From CAYRVF01 sp964427535 (GTDB lineage Bacteria > Chloroflexota > Ktedonobacteria > Ktedonobacterales > JADMIN01), in contig CAYRVF010000063.1 in assembly GCA_964427535.1 (NCBI GenBank), positions 1-29,774 on the forward strand: a stretch of DNA of 29,774 nt, in the 5' to 3' direction. This document shows positions 1-6,884 of the stretch, piece by piece (within the stretch, counting starts at the first letter, position 1; each line of letters starts with the position of its first letter). The position numbers were made by a program, and so were the translations under genes. The notes beneath the pieces were generated by a model, which saw nothing but the letters and a program-made list of their open reading frames with translations, made no database searches and had not been told where the DNA came from.

Positions 1-232
1 GCTCCTGGATCTTGGCGAGCTCGTGTCCTTGTGGGTCCTCGAAGATGAGCGTGTTGCGGATGCGCAGCGCCTTGCCGTCGATGTGGAAGGCGCGCTCACC
101 GCGATCGTTCTCGATGTTGTAGTCGTCGCCGATCGAGACCATGCGCTGGCGCATCTGATAGCGTGTCGCGTCGCCACCTCTGCCAAAAGTGGCGCGTTCC
201 GTTTGTCGTTCCTCTCTGCGTCCACGAAACAT
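1..232 (-). CDS. LURP-one-related (LOR/Tubby-C-like) protein, 3' end beyond window
   Basis: A partial reading frame of 77 codons runs off the left edge on the minus strand, starting at ATG 232. An AAGGA Shine-Dalgarno lies about 11 nt upstream. The peptide has a basic N-terminus (MFRGRREERQ), then RYQMRQRMVSIGDDYNIEN, then the stretch around HIDGKALRIRNTLIFED. This spacing of RYxMRQ, SIGDD, (V/I)DGKxL and a following FED...G.ELA segment is characteristic of bacterial LURP-one-related proteins, a beta-barrel fold similar to the Tubby C-terminal domain. The family is normally about 160-200 aa, so more than half lies outside the window. No enzymatic role is established; membrane or phospholipid association has been proposed for relatives. 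It follows GH15 on the same strand but a hairpin and a possible promoter lie between, so it is probably transcribed separately. Confidence 0.75.
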   Translation of the reverse strand, partial: MFRGRREERQTERATFGRGGDATRYQMRQRMVSIGDDYNIENDRGERAFHIDGKALRIRNTLIFEDPQGHELAKIQE

Positions 233-299
233 GGTGTGTCTGTCCTTCCAGTTGTGAATGCCGCGGTGTCGCCGCACCTATGGCTGCGTCGTCTCGGGA

Positions 300-358
300 A
301 GCGTAGTCGAATGACGGCGGAAGTGCGCCGTTTCGAGGGTGAGACATTGCGGAGAGGT
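300..358 (-). promoter_or_regulatory. Possible weak 52-nt-type promoter of the LURP-one gene
   Basis: On minus, a -10-like TACGCT starts at 305 and an element reading ACCTCTCCGCAA starts at 358, 53 nt upstream. The element matches ACTAGYCC at 5 of 8 positions and shares TCCGCAA with the ClC site. The -10 context GACTACGCTTCCC resembles GACTACACTTGCC at 13485. This is the weakest member of the set and its spacing is off by one. Confidence 0.3.
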
Positions 359-517
359 TTGGCATACCACAGAGTCAGTCGTATCCTGTCCCTTGGTGTG
401 GGGACGACTCATCCCGCGGATATGCCAACTCTCGTGCCTGCCCGCCGCGTCGAGACCGGCTGGCGGCGAGCGTCGCGTCTACCATCCGTATGGAGATGTA
501 GCAAGTTGCCGCGGGAA

Positions 518-554
518 GGCCGGGTGCGCTATGTGTTTCGAGCGCATCCCGGCC
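518..554 (-). terminator. Hairpin terminator candidate after GH15
   Basis: The left arm 518-530 (GGCCGGGTGCGCT) and right arm 541-554 (AGCGCATCCCGGCC) pair over 13 bp with a single bulged base and a 10-nt loop. The hairpin lies about 38 nt past the GH15 stop. There is no U-tract, as for most hairpins in this window. Confidence 0.5.
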
Positions 555-591
555 GCCTGTCGTGCGCGCCAGTGAACGATTCCCCCGAGGC

Positions 592-2499
592 TCACCGCTG
601 CGCCAGCTCGTCGAGGCTCACGCGCCCGGCGCCATGGTCGAGCTGGTAGTTCAGGTTCAACGCCGAGTTGATGAGCGCCAGATGGGTGAAGGCCTGCGGG
701 AAGTTGCCCTGCTGCCCGCCGGTCAGCCCGATCTGCTCCGAGAAGAGCCCCAGGTGATTGGTATAGGTGGCCATCTTCTCGAAGGTCAGCCGCGCCTCCT
801 CCAGTCGGCCCGAGCGCGCGAGTGCATCCACGTACCAGAATGTCGCGATGGAGAAGGTGCCCTCGTGGCCCCGCAGGCCGTCGGGAGAGGCGCTCGGATC
901 GTAGCGGTAGACCAGGCTGTCGGAAACGAGCTCGTGGTCCATCGCGCGCAGCGTCGAGAGCCACATCGGGTCGGTCGGCGAGACGAACCCGACCAGCGGC
1001 ATCAGCAGCAGCGAGGCGTCGAGCACGTCGGTGTTGTAGTGCTGGACGAACGCGCCGCGTTGCGCGTTCCAACCGCGCTCCATGATCTGATTGTAGATGG
1101 CATCGCGCGCCGCCGTGATGCGTGGTAGATCGAGGGGCAAGCCGTGGTTCTGCGCCAGGCGGATCGCCCGGTCGAACGCCACCCACGACATGAGGCGCCC
1201 GTAGGTGAAGGGCTGCTGGCCGCCGCGCGTCTCCCAGATGCCCTCCTCCGGCCGGTCCCAGTTCTCCACGAGCCAATCGAGCACGCCACGGAGATGCGTC
1301 CAGCCGGGATGCCCGATACGCAGGCCCTGGGTGTCGGCCAGGTAGATGCTGTCCATCAGCTCGCCATAGATGTCGAGCTGCAACTGGTTCGAGGCGCCGT
1401 TGCCGATGCGCACCGGACGCGAGTTGAGATACCCCTCGAAGTGGTCAAGGCTCTCTTCCCGCAGATCAGAGGAGCCGTCCACCCGGTACATGATGTTCAG
1501 GGGTGGAGTCGCCCCGTGGGCGTCCACTTGCTCGCTCACACGCTGGTTCACCCACTGCAGGAAGGCCGCCGCCTCGTCCTTGTAGCCCAGGCCAAGGAGC
1601 GCATAGACGGAGAACGACGCGTCGCGGATCCAGGTGAAGCGATAGTCCCAGTTGCGCTCGCCGCCGATCTGCTCGGGCAGCCCAGTGGTGATGGCAGCCA
1701 CCAGCGCACCGGATGGCGCGTAGGTCATCAGCTTGAGTGTCATCGCCGAGCGGCTTACTACCTCGCGCCAGCGCCCCCTGTAGGTCGAGCGCTCGAGCCA
1801 GTTGCGCCAGAACGTGGTCGTCTGCAGCAGCCGCTCGTTGACATCGTTCGCGGAGATCGTCCCAGGAGGTGTCTCGGACCCCGACTCCAGCACGACCGAT
1901 GCGGTCTGCCCAGCATGCAGCGTAAATACGGCGGACACGTCGTTCTCTCGCCGTTGGAGGACGATAGGCTCCGGCAGCTCAGCTGTGTCGCCGAAGAGGG
2001 CGGGGTCAAGGGCCAGGGAGGTGTCGACGTGCAGCGTGAGGGTGAGATCAGGCGTAGAGAAGACCGCGCCGCGGTCGGCCAGCGCGAGCTCGTACGGCTG
2101 GCGCCCATAGTCGAAACGCGGCGCGCAGTCGAGGGCGAAACGCATGGAGCCGCGCACGACACGAACCCGTCGCATCAGCGCGTGATGCGCCGTCGCCGTC
2201 GTGGGGTGGTCAATCGGCATGAAGTCGATGACTTCGCCGACGCCATCATCGCTCATGAAGCGCGTGATGAGGACGGCCGAGTCCGGAAAGTACAACTGTT
2301 TGGTCACATACTGAGTGTCAGCCGGCGGCGCGATGCGGAAAGAGCCGCCCCGCTGGAGGTCGAGGAGCGATGCGAAGACGCTCGGCGAGTCGAAGCGCGG
2401 GCAACAGAAGAAGTCGATCGATCCGTCCGTCGTCACCAGCGCCGCAGTCTGCAGATCACCAATCAGGCCGTGATCAGCAATCGGAGCGAATCTGTCCAT
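592..2499 (-). CDS. Glycoside hydrolase family 15 protein (glucoamylase/trehalase-like)
   Basis: This 635-aa protein is a full-length GH15 enzyme of the cytoplasmic bacterial type. It probably releases glucose from alpha-glucans or trehalose by an inverting mechanism. The N-terminal beta-sandwich domain carries the family opening IADHGLIGDLQTAALV (residues 7-22) and GSIDFFCCPRFDSPSVFA. The (alpha/alpha)6 catalytic domain contains GGERNWDYRFTWIRDA (279-294), the acid region EEGIWE (418-423), HEGTFSIATFWYVDAL (545-560) and GLFSEQI (584-590), whose Glu588 matches the catalytic base position. There is no signal peptide. I chose ATG 2499 because AAAGGTGA lies 5-6 nt upstream; a GTG at 2508 falls inside that Shine-Dalgarno. 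It is a single-gene unit with its own promoter at 2567-2624. GH15 cannot be split into glucoamylase and trehalase from sequence alone. Confidence 0.93.
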   Translation of the reverse strand: MDRFAPIADHGLIGDLQTAALVTTDGSIDFFCCPRFDSPSVFASLLDLQRGGSFRIAPPADTQYVTKQLYFPDSAVLITRFMSDDGVGEVIDFMPIDHPTTATAHHALMRRVRVVRGSMRFALDCAPRFDYGRQPYELALADRGAVFSTPDLTLTLHVDTSLALDPALFGDTAELPEPIVLQRRENDVSAVFTLHAGQTASVVLESGSETPPGTISANDVNERLLQTTTFWRNWLERSTYRGRWREVVSRSAMTLKLMTYAPSGALVAAITTGLPEQIGGERNWDYRFTWIRDASFSVYALLGLGYKDEAAAFLQWVNQRVSEQVDAHGATPPLNIMYRVDGSSDLREESLDHFEGYLNSRPVRIGNGASNQLQLDIYGELMDSIYLADTQGLRIGHPGWTHLRGVLDWLVENWDRPEEGIWETRGGQQPFTYGRLMSWVAFDRAIRLAQNHGLPLDLPRITAARDAIYNQIMERGWNAQRGAFVQHYNTDVLDASLLLMPLVGFVSPTDPMWLSTLRAMDHELVSDSLVYRYDPSASPDGLRGHEGTFSIATFWYVDALARSGRLEEARLTFEKMATYTNHLGLFSEQIGLTGGQQGNFPQAFTHLALINSALNLNYQLDHGAGRVSLDELAQR

Positions 2500-2566
2500 C
2501 GAGATCACCTTTCATGACCAGGAGAAACACCGTCTGTCTGTTATGCTCCCTTCCGTCGCTGTATCG

Positions 2567-2627
2567 AGCATAGCGGGCCGCTGGTTCGCTGTCCCTATAT
2601 GCAAGGCGGGACTTCGGGTCCAGTCTT
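2567..2627 (-). promoter_or_regulatory. 52-nt-type promoter of GH15
   Basis: On minus, the element CCAAGACTGGACCC has its ACTGG starting at 2624. The -10 box TATGCT starts at 2572, exactly 52 nt downstream. No -35-like hexamer is found 16-18 nt before the -10. A start near 2560 would give a leader of about 60 nt. Confidence 0.55.
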
Positions 2628-2797
2628 GGCCTCTCCGGTCGGCGAGGAGCGGCTTGTGTGGTAGAGCATGGCTGCCCCTCTCTGTCAGGTCATAACAGGC
2701 TGGCGGCTTCCGGCGCTGCTGCGATTCTTGCACTGCTCGCTATACTGAGAGAGAGCACCGCCCTCACCTTTGGGCGAGACTGTGGCATCCGTATGCG

Positions 2798-2821
2798 CCA
2801 GTACGAAGGCCAGTACGAAGG
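2798..2821 (+). repeat. Two tandem copies of a 12-bp unit
   Basis: CCAGTACGAAGG occurs at 2798-2809 and again at 2810-2821 without mismatch. It lies in the leader region of the following gene. It could be a recent duplication or a pair of binding sites. Confidence 0.6.
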
Positions 2822-2935
2822 TGCGAGTTCTGCATCAGAAGACCGGTGACGGCCGTACAGGTGTCAGGACGACGTGGTGGATCGGCGCGACCGAGCACGG
2901 CCCAGCGAGACACGGCAGCGGGAAAGCAAGCACAT

Positions 2936-3466
2936 ATGCACTATCAGGTGGTAGCGAGAACCTGTACGCCATCCGGCGAATGGGACTATTACCCGTACTG
3001 GGCGCCAGTACGCGAGAAAGACGCAGCGAGGCGATTGGCCAGCCATGCCGCGCAGACCGGGCATGAGGCGGCGATCCTACACAGTGTCACAGCGGAGATG
3101 CTCTGGCAGATCGCGCGCGGGGTGGTCGATCGTCAAGACACCCATTTGCTGCCCGCGCTGCGCTTTCTGCCCGATCAGCCCGTGACGGCGGCGCCGGGCC
3201 GCCCGGAGCATGGCGTGAGATTGGAGTTTTACCAATCGGCTGCGCTCGATGCATACCGCAACGACCCAGACTCAGCGGGGCTGGACGGATGCCGCCTGCG
3301 CATCGAGCTGGGGCCGGGAGGTGACGTAATCCAGCGCCCGGAATGGCGCCCACAGCACATCTCGCTACCACGGCGGATGGACGTGCTGCGGTATTGGCTG
3401 GACCTCCGCCAGCGCCTGCTACACGGGCAGATCGGCGGCCCCACCGATGGAGCATCCGCTGGGTAG
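2936..3466 (+). CDS. Hypothetical protein, 176 aa
   Basis: I do not recognise the family. The chosen start is ATG 2936 (MHYQVVARTCTPSGEWDYYP), with a weak GGGA about 11 nt upstream; the in-frame extension to 2846 is basic, low-complexity and lacks a ribosome-binding site. The protein appears soluble. It has an N-terminal aromatic stretch (GEWDYYPYWAPVREKDAARR), a central segment with HGVRLEFYQSAALDAYRND, and a C-terminal part with RMDVLRYWLDLRQRLLHGQI. It is a single gene convergent with the Asp23-type operon. The regular phase and compositional bias argue that it is real, but its role is unknown. Confidence 0.6.
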   Translation: MHYQVVARTCTPSGEWDYYPYWAPVREKDAARRLASHAAQTGHEAAILHSVTAEMLWQIARGVVDRQDTHLLPALRFLPDQPVTAAPGRPEHGVRLEFYQSAALDAYRNDPDSAGLDGCRLRIELGPGGDVIQRPEWRPQHISLPRRMDVLRYWLDLRQRLLHGQIGGPTDGASAG

Positions 3467-3526
3467 GCGTTCGCATGCAGGCTGATGGCGCGCTGCCAGC
3501 TCGCTAGCTGCCGCTCGTCATTATGG

Positions 3527-3553
3527 GCACGGTCACCGCTGTGCCGACCGTGC
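3527..3553 (+). terminator. Hairpin between convergent genes
   Basis: GCACGGT (3527-3533) pairs with ACCGTGC (3547-3553) around a 13-nt loop, 60 nt after the stop at 3466. It is a plausible terminator for the plus-strand gene, but there is no U-tract. Confidence 0.35.
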
Positions 3554-3588
3554 AAATGAGGAAGGCTCGACCCGCGCAGTGCTGTGTC

Positions 3589-3611
3589 GCCAGCCACAAT
3601 CTCGGGCTGGC
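3589..3611 (-). terminator. Terminator candidate of the Asp23-type operon
   Basis: GCCAGCC (3589-3595) and GGCTGGC (3605-3611) form a 7-bp stem with a 9-nt loop, 22 nt beyond the DUF2273 stop codon on the minus strand. Confidence 0.4.
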
Positions 3612-3633
3612 AACGGGCGAGCCAACATCGACT

Positions 3634-3837
3634 CTACGGTGTGCGGCGCCCCTGCAGGTCGTTCCAGAGTTCGGCTAGCGAGACGTTGCCTGAGGCGAAT
3701 CCGGCGACGGCGGCGCCAATCAGCCAGCCAAGAATGCCCAGCCCGGCGACGAGCAGCGCGGCGCCGAAGCCGAGCCACATCCAGACGATCCCGAGCAGCA
3801 GGCCGAGAACGAGTCCGCGTGTTTGAGCTGAGCCCAT
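3634..3837 (-). CDS. DUF2273-type small membrane protein
   Basis: This is a 67-aa protein starting at ATG 3837, with AAGGA about 10 nt upstream. Residues 8-30 and 32-47 form two glycine-rich hydrophobic helices (GLVLGLLLGIVWMWLGFGAA, then a GWLIG turn). This is the usual architecture of DUF2273 proteins, which accompany asp23 and amaP in Firmicutes and Actinobacteria. It is the last gene of the minus-strand operon. Its presence downstream of AmaP supports the family call more than its short sequence does. In such clusters it is presumed to be a membrane partner of the Asp23 complex; its biochemical role is unknown. Confidence 0.7.
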   Translation of the reverse strand: MGSAQTRGLVLGLLLGIVWMWLGFGAALLVAGLGILGWLIGAAVAGFASGNVSLAELWNDLQGRRTP

Positions 3838-4003
3838 AGTGTTGCTGTCCTTCCGAACGCGCCAGCCGCGCACTCCGGTGATACGCCATGTCGGTCCATC
3901 CACATCGCTCGTATCGCTCGCGGACGCATTGGCACTGCCACATCCAGCCGTCAGTTGCCACGTTGCAGTGGCGGGCGCTACTCGTCTCCAGCGTTCCCGA
4001 CGG

Positions 4004-4612
4004 CTATGCGACCCGCGCGACTCGCCGCCGCGACTCCTTGACGACGGGCGCCGCCTGCACGGTCACGCGCACTTCTGCGACCGGCAGCCCGAGCTGCGTC
4101 TGCACAGCCTCCTTGATGCGGTCCTGCAGTTGCTGGCCGACGGCCGGAGCGTCGGCGTCCCATGCGAGCGAGGCACGTGTCGAGATGTGCAGCCCATCGG
4201 CGCCGTCTTTGACCTCAGGCTCAGCTTGCGCCACCCCCGGGACCGATTCGGCCACATGCTGTACCAGGTCGCGCACCATCGTGGGGCCAAGTGTGACCTG
4301 CCCCAGCGAATCCTGCCGGACGACATACTGCTTGCGCTCGCGCCGTTGGAACAGCCGCCCCACCGGCAGCACCTCAAGGATGAGCACCACCAGACCGATG
4401 AGCGCCAGAATGAGGGCGACGAGCAACGCGATGTTGGTGGACGCGCCACGCAACAAGGCGATGGCCCGCCATGCGCTGTAGGCCGCGAGGATGTATCTGA
4501 GGTAGGCGTTGTCCGGCACCACGATCCCGGTGAGTAGCAGGAAGGTGACAGTGCCGAACGCGAAGAGTATGAAGCTCAGCAGGAACATGACGACCCGGTT
4601 GAAGATAGTCAT
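4004..4612 (-). CDS. amaP: Alkaline shock response membrane anchor protein AmaP
   Basis: This 202-aa protein starts at ATG 4612 (MTIFNRVVMFLLSFILFAFG), preceded by AGAGGG. Two transmembrane segments at about residues 7-31 and 60-82 are separated by a short loop. They are followed by a cytoplasmic Asp23-like domain that includes GADGLHISTRASLAWDADAP and ends with a VAEVRVTVQ strand. In Staphylococcus, AmaP anchors Asp23 to the membrane. The same gene set here makes that role likely. It sits between the small Asp23-like gene (91-nt gap) and DUF2273 (166-nt gap). Confidence 0.82.
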   Translation of the reverse strand: MTIFNRVVMFLLSFILFAFGTVTFLLLTGIVVPDNAYLRYILAAYSAWRAIALLRGASTNIALLVALILALIGLVVLILEVLPVGRLFQRRERKQYVVRQDSLGQVTLGPTMVRDLVQHVAESVPGVAQAEPEVKDGADGLHISTRASLAWDADAPAVGQQLQDRIKEAVQTQLGLPVAEVRVTVQAAPVVKESRRRVARVA

Positions 4613-4703
4613 ACTGCCCTCTGCTCTCTCTCGCGGACTCCCCGCGTGGGAATCGCCCGGCTGCTCCACCGCGTGTGCGCCGAGCGATGCATCTCGCGGC
4701 ATG

Positions 4704-5147
4704 TCACCGCAGATCGTCGATGAATACGTCAACCCGAATCAGCCCCAGCCGCGTCACGTCGCGCGCGGCAGCGGCCACCGCGTCGCGGATGCGGCTCGCG
4801 ATGTCGAGCATAATCGCAGACCTCTCGGCAACGCGCCCCTCTGACTCTTGGGCGGCGGCTGCCGCGAGCACGTTGCACTGCGCTTCGCTGAGCACCACGC
4901 GCACGTCAAGCGCGAGAGCCTCTGGCGCAGGATGGTGCACGACGACGCCGGTGACATGCTGCCCTGAGCCGTACGTCGCCGCCAGCGCGAAGAGCCCCGG
5001 ACTCAGATCCAGGACTCCCGACACGGTACGCGCGGCTTCGGCAGCGGCGCTCGCAGTCGCGAGGTCGCTTCCCCGCCGAGCTGGACCGCTGGGCTGCCCA
5101 GTTGTCGCTGGCGGGGCGTGTGGTTGTCCTACAGCGGCATGTGACAT
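4704..5147 (-). CDS. Divergent Asp23/Gls24-like protein
   Basis: This 147-aa protein starts at ATG 5147 with GGGGGAG just upstream; an alternative ATG at 5159 would add four residues. After a Pro/Gly-rich N-terminus, the core reads AAAEAARTVSGVLDLSPG, then HVTGVVVHHPAPEALALDVRVVL, and ends with IRVDVFIDDLR. This is the compact Asp23 pattern of a VPGV-type turn, an amphipathic strand and a terminal VDVxIDD strand. It resembles the second, shorter Asp23-like protein found beside Asp23 in actinobacterial clusters. It may form mixed assemblies with the upstream Asp23 protein. Sequence similarity is weak and the call relies partly on position. Confidence 0.6.
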   Translation of the reverse strand: MSHAAVGQPHAPPATTGQPSGPARRGSDLATASAAAEAARTVSGVLDLSPGLFALAATYGSGQHVTGVVVHHPAPEALALDVRVVLSEAQCNVLAAAAAQESEGRVAERSAIMLDIASRIRDAVAAAARDVTRLGLIRVDVFIDDLR

Positions 5148-5181
5148 ACGCTCCCCCATGCCAGCGTAACGCGGAATGCCT

Positions 5182-5676
5182 CTACTGCACGCGAGAAGGT
5201 TGCGCCTCCTCGCCAGGGAAATAGAGGTCGGCGGCGTTGATGTTGACCTCTTTGACGACGAGGCCCGTCATCTCGCGCACACGGTCGATGATGTTCTGAC
5301 GCACCGCCTGGGCGACCTGCGGAATGTTGACCCCATAATCAACCGTCATGTTCATGTCGACGGCGGCCTCGCGCTGCCCGACCTCGACATTGACGCCAGT
5401 CGTCCGCTGATCGCTCCGCATCAGACGCCCAGCGTAACCGGCGATCGTGGCGCCCGTGCCAAGCGGCACGAGGTCATGGACACCCTCGATCTCGCGCGCG
5501 GCCGCCGCGCCGATTTTCGCCACGACAGTGTCGGCGATGACGGTCTTGCCCTGCCCGGTATCCAGTTGGAGGCCCTCGCCGCTCTCCGTCGGGACGAGCT
5601 GGGAGTACGTGTCGCCAGGGGCTCGCGCTGGAGTGGCGGTCGATGTGCTCGGCCGGCTCGTGCCTGATTCGGTCAT
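5182..5676 (-). CDS. Asp23/Gls24 family envelope stress response protein
   Basis: This 164-aa protein starts at ATG 5676, preceded by GAAGGAG. After a disordered Ser/Thr/Pro-rich segment (residues 1-40), the Asp23 domain shows VIADTVVAKIGAAAAREIEGVHDLV, then VNVEVGQREAAVDMNMTVDYGVNIP, then VREMTGLVVKEVNINAADLYF. These are textbook Asp23 motifs. The family forms membrane-proximal networks that respond to envelope stress and alkaline shock. It is the first gene of the operon and has a strong 52-nt-type promoter (5819-5879). The leader is about 140 nt. Confidence 0.9.
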   Translation of the reverse strand: MTESGTSRPSTSTATPARAPGDTYSQLVPTESGEGLQLDTGQGKTVIADTVVAKIGAAAAREIEGVHDLVPLGTGATIAGYAGRLMRSDQRTTGVNVEVGQREAAVDMNMTVDYGVNIPQVAQAVRQNIIDRVREMTGLVVKEVNINAADLYFPGEEAQPSRVQ

Positions 5677-5818
5677 GGAAGTCTCCTTCGTGGTCGCGTC
5701 TGAGCGATACCCGCTCCATGTGCCGTGTCGATGCCCTTCCCGCAGCGCCCACCTGCCGTACTAGGGATGTTAGTGTGTCGGATGGTCGCGGCAAAGAAAG
5801 CTGAACTGCATTGAATTC

Positions 5819-5879
5819 ACTATAGGCGACGATGAGGTTGTCTACCTCCTGCGAAGGGCGCATTCCGTGGGCTAGTTCG
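5819..5879 (-). promoter_or_regulatory. 52-nt-type promoter of the Asp23 operon
   Basis: On minus, the element TCGAACTAGCCCACGGAA has its ACTAG starting at 5876. The -10 box TATAGT starts at 5824, exactly 52 nt downstream. The flanking ACTAGCCCxCGGAA is shared with the site at 10820. Confidence 0.6.
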
Positions 5880-6050
5880 ACGCTCGTCCAGATAGCGGCT
5901 GGGGCCTACCCACAAGGTCAGTGTGGGGCCGGGCGTAAGGTGAAGCGAGTTGGGCGCCGTTCGCGCTCGTGTCTCTCGGCGCGGTGCAGCGGTCGATATG
6001 GCTACTGGCACTGACTTGAAAGACAGGGAAGCTCTCTCCTCCGGGGGAGG

Positions 6051-6112
6051 GAAGACTAGTCCGGCGAACGCACCTTCCGCGTGGCGCGGCGAGACCGCGC
6101 GCGGCCTACACT
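6051..6112 (+). promoter_or_regulatory. 52-nt-type promoter of the SHOCT gene
   Basis: GAAGACTAGTCCGGCGAACG begins at 6051, with ACTAG starting at 6055. TACACT (6107-6112) follows at 52 nt. The bases 17 nt before the -10 are GCGCGG, so there is no -35. A purine-rich/pyrimidine-rich inverted repeat (6033-6052) sits just upstream. Confidence 0.6.
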
Positions 6113-6251
6113 TGCGAGAGGAGAGGCTACATCACATCCCCTGGCCACCCAGCCTCACCGCGAAGAACGATCAGCGGTGGCAGTGGGGATGACCCGGAGC
6201 GTCCCGCCCACGTGACGGGGATGCTCAGGTACCCAAGAGAGGAAGACGACT

Positions 6252-6683
6252 ATGGTCATGCGACCACGAGTGGGGCGACGACTGGTGAGGACCGCCGCGG
6301 TTGGGGGCGCCGCCTATATGGTCGGCAGCCATGCCGCGACAAAGTCCGCTGAGCAACAACAGCACGAGGCGGAGCAAAACGCGCAGATCGCCGATCTGCA
6401 GCAACAGCAGGCGGCGCAGGCGCAATCCCAATACGCGCCGCCTCCCCAGTATGCTCCACCGCCCCAATACGCGCCACCGCCCCAGTACGCGCAACCCCAG
6501 TATGCTCCTGCGCCGCCACCGGCTCCAGATCCGGCCCCGGCCGCGGCACCCGCTGCCGCCGACACGGCGCCCGCACGCGATCCAATCGCGATGCTCAAGC
6601 AACTCGGGGATCTCAAGGCGGCAGGCGTGCTGACGGATGCGGAGTTCGAGGCGAAGAAAGCCGAACTGCTCAAGCAGATCTGA
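6252..6683 (+). CDS. SHOCT-domain protein with PPPQYA repeats
   Basis: This 143-aa protein starts at ATG 6252 with AGAGGAAG upstream. The N-terminus (residues 1-35) is basic with a short Ala/Gly-rich hydrophobic stretch. A Gln/Ala-rich helix follows (about 34-60), then four PPPQYA-type repeats (about 61-83), a Pro/Ala linker, and a C-terminal SHOCT domain (DPIAMLKQLGDLKAAGVLTD, 109-128, continuing to EFEAKKAELLKQI). SHOCT is a short helical module at protein ends that is thought to mediate oligomerisation. Related bacterial proteins (MxxxRxRRPLLRxAxVGGxAY type) share this N-terminus. Function is unknown. The gene has its own promoter (6051-6112) and a strong terminator at 6782. Confidence 0.85.
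   Translation: MVMRPRVGRRLVRTAAVGGAAYMVGSHAATKSAEQQQHEAEQNAQIADLQQQQAAQAQSQYAPPPQYAPPPQYAPPPQYAQPQYAPAPPPAPDPAPAAAPAAADTAPARDPIAMLKQLGDLKAAGVLTDAEFEAKKAELLKQI
6434..6503 (+). repeat. Imperfect 18-bp coding repeats (PPPQYA)
   Basis: The stretch contains successive copies of a unit close to TACGCGCCACCGCCCCAG inside the SHOCT gene. It is in frame, so copy-number changes would only lengthen or shorten the proline-rich linker. The copies differ mainly at third codon positions, which suggests selection on the peptide. Confidence 0.7.
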
Positions 6684-6781
6684 TGGGCGTGAGCCAGACC
6701 ACTCGCCACAGCGCGGTCCTCCATCACGTGAGGCCGCTGCCGTGGCGTTCGACGCGCCGAGGATGCATCGCGCACGACGTT

Positions 6782-6814
6782 AACAGCCACAGGAGGCGCT
6801 TTCCTGTGGCTGTT
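6782..6814 (+). terminator. Strong hairpin terminator after the SHOCT gene
   Basis: AACAGCCACAGGA (6782-6794) pairs perfectly with TCCTGTGGCTGTT (6802-6814) over 13 bp with a 7-nt loop, followed by CGCCTTTG. It lies about 100 nt after the SHOCT stop and upstream of the ion-channel gene. Confidence 0.7.
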
Positions 6815-6884
6815 CGCCTTTGTGGCACGACGTCGATAGGTGCCGCGTACTCGTCGCGCGCAGAGAATGACAGCAGGCAGATTC

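Larger units (their letters stand above)
233..591. other. Intergenic gap between GH15 stop and LURP-one gene
   Basis: These 359 nt hold no convincing gene. They contain the GH15 terminator-like hairpin (518-554) and a possible promoter for the LURP-one gene (300-358). Frames that are open through here on the plus strand are antisense to the flanking genes and have no ribosome-binding site. Confidence 0.6.
2500..2935. other. Divergent intergenic region between GH15 and the 176-aa hypothetical
   Basis: This 436-nt gap holds the minus-strand GH15 promoter (2567-2624), a plus-strand -10-like TATACT at 2741 with no recognisable -35, and a 12-bp tandem duplication (2798-2821). No gene with a plausible ribosome-binding site was found. 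Confidence 0.6.
5677..6251. other. Divergent regulatory region, Asp23 operon / SHOCT gene
   Basis: This 575-nt gap carries two 52-nt-type promoters pointing outward: TATAGT at 5824 on minus and TACACT at 6107 on plus. Both predicted leaders exceed 130 nt. Translated frames in the gap lack ribosome-binding sites and resemblance to proteins. Confidence 0.65.

Noticed and set aside
1144..2517. 457-codon open frame antisense to the GH15 gene
   Set aside because: It is a GC-rich shadow frame. The product is basic and low-complexity, with no ribosome-binding site, while the opposite strand encodes a full GH15 enzyme.
2779..2836. GAGACTGTGGCATCC upstream of the 176-aa hypothetical as a regulon site
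   Set aside because: The sequence 52 nt downstream is TGCATC, with no TA-type -10. The resemblance is probably chance.
6055..6068. Equating the element with the mycobacterial DosR box
   Set aside because: The DosR box is GGGACT and AGTCCC with a 2-nt spacer. Here the GACT and AGYC halves abut and the left arm is AAGACT, so similarity is only partial.
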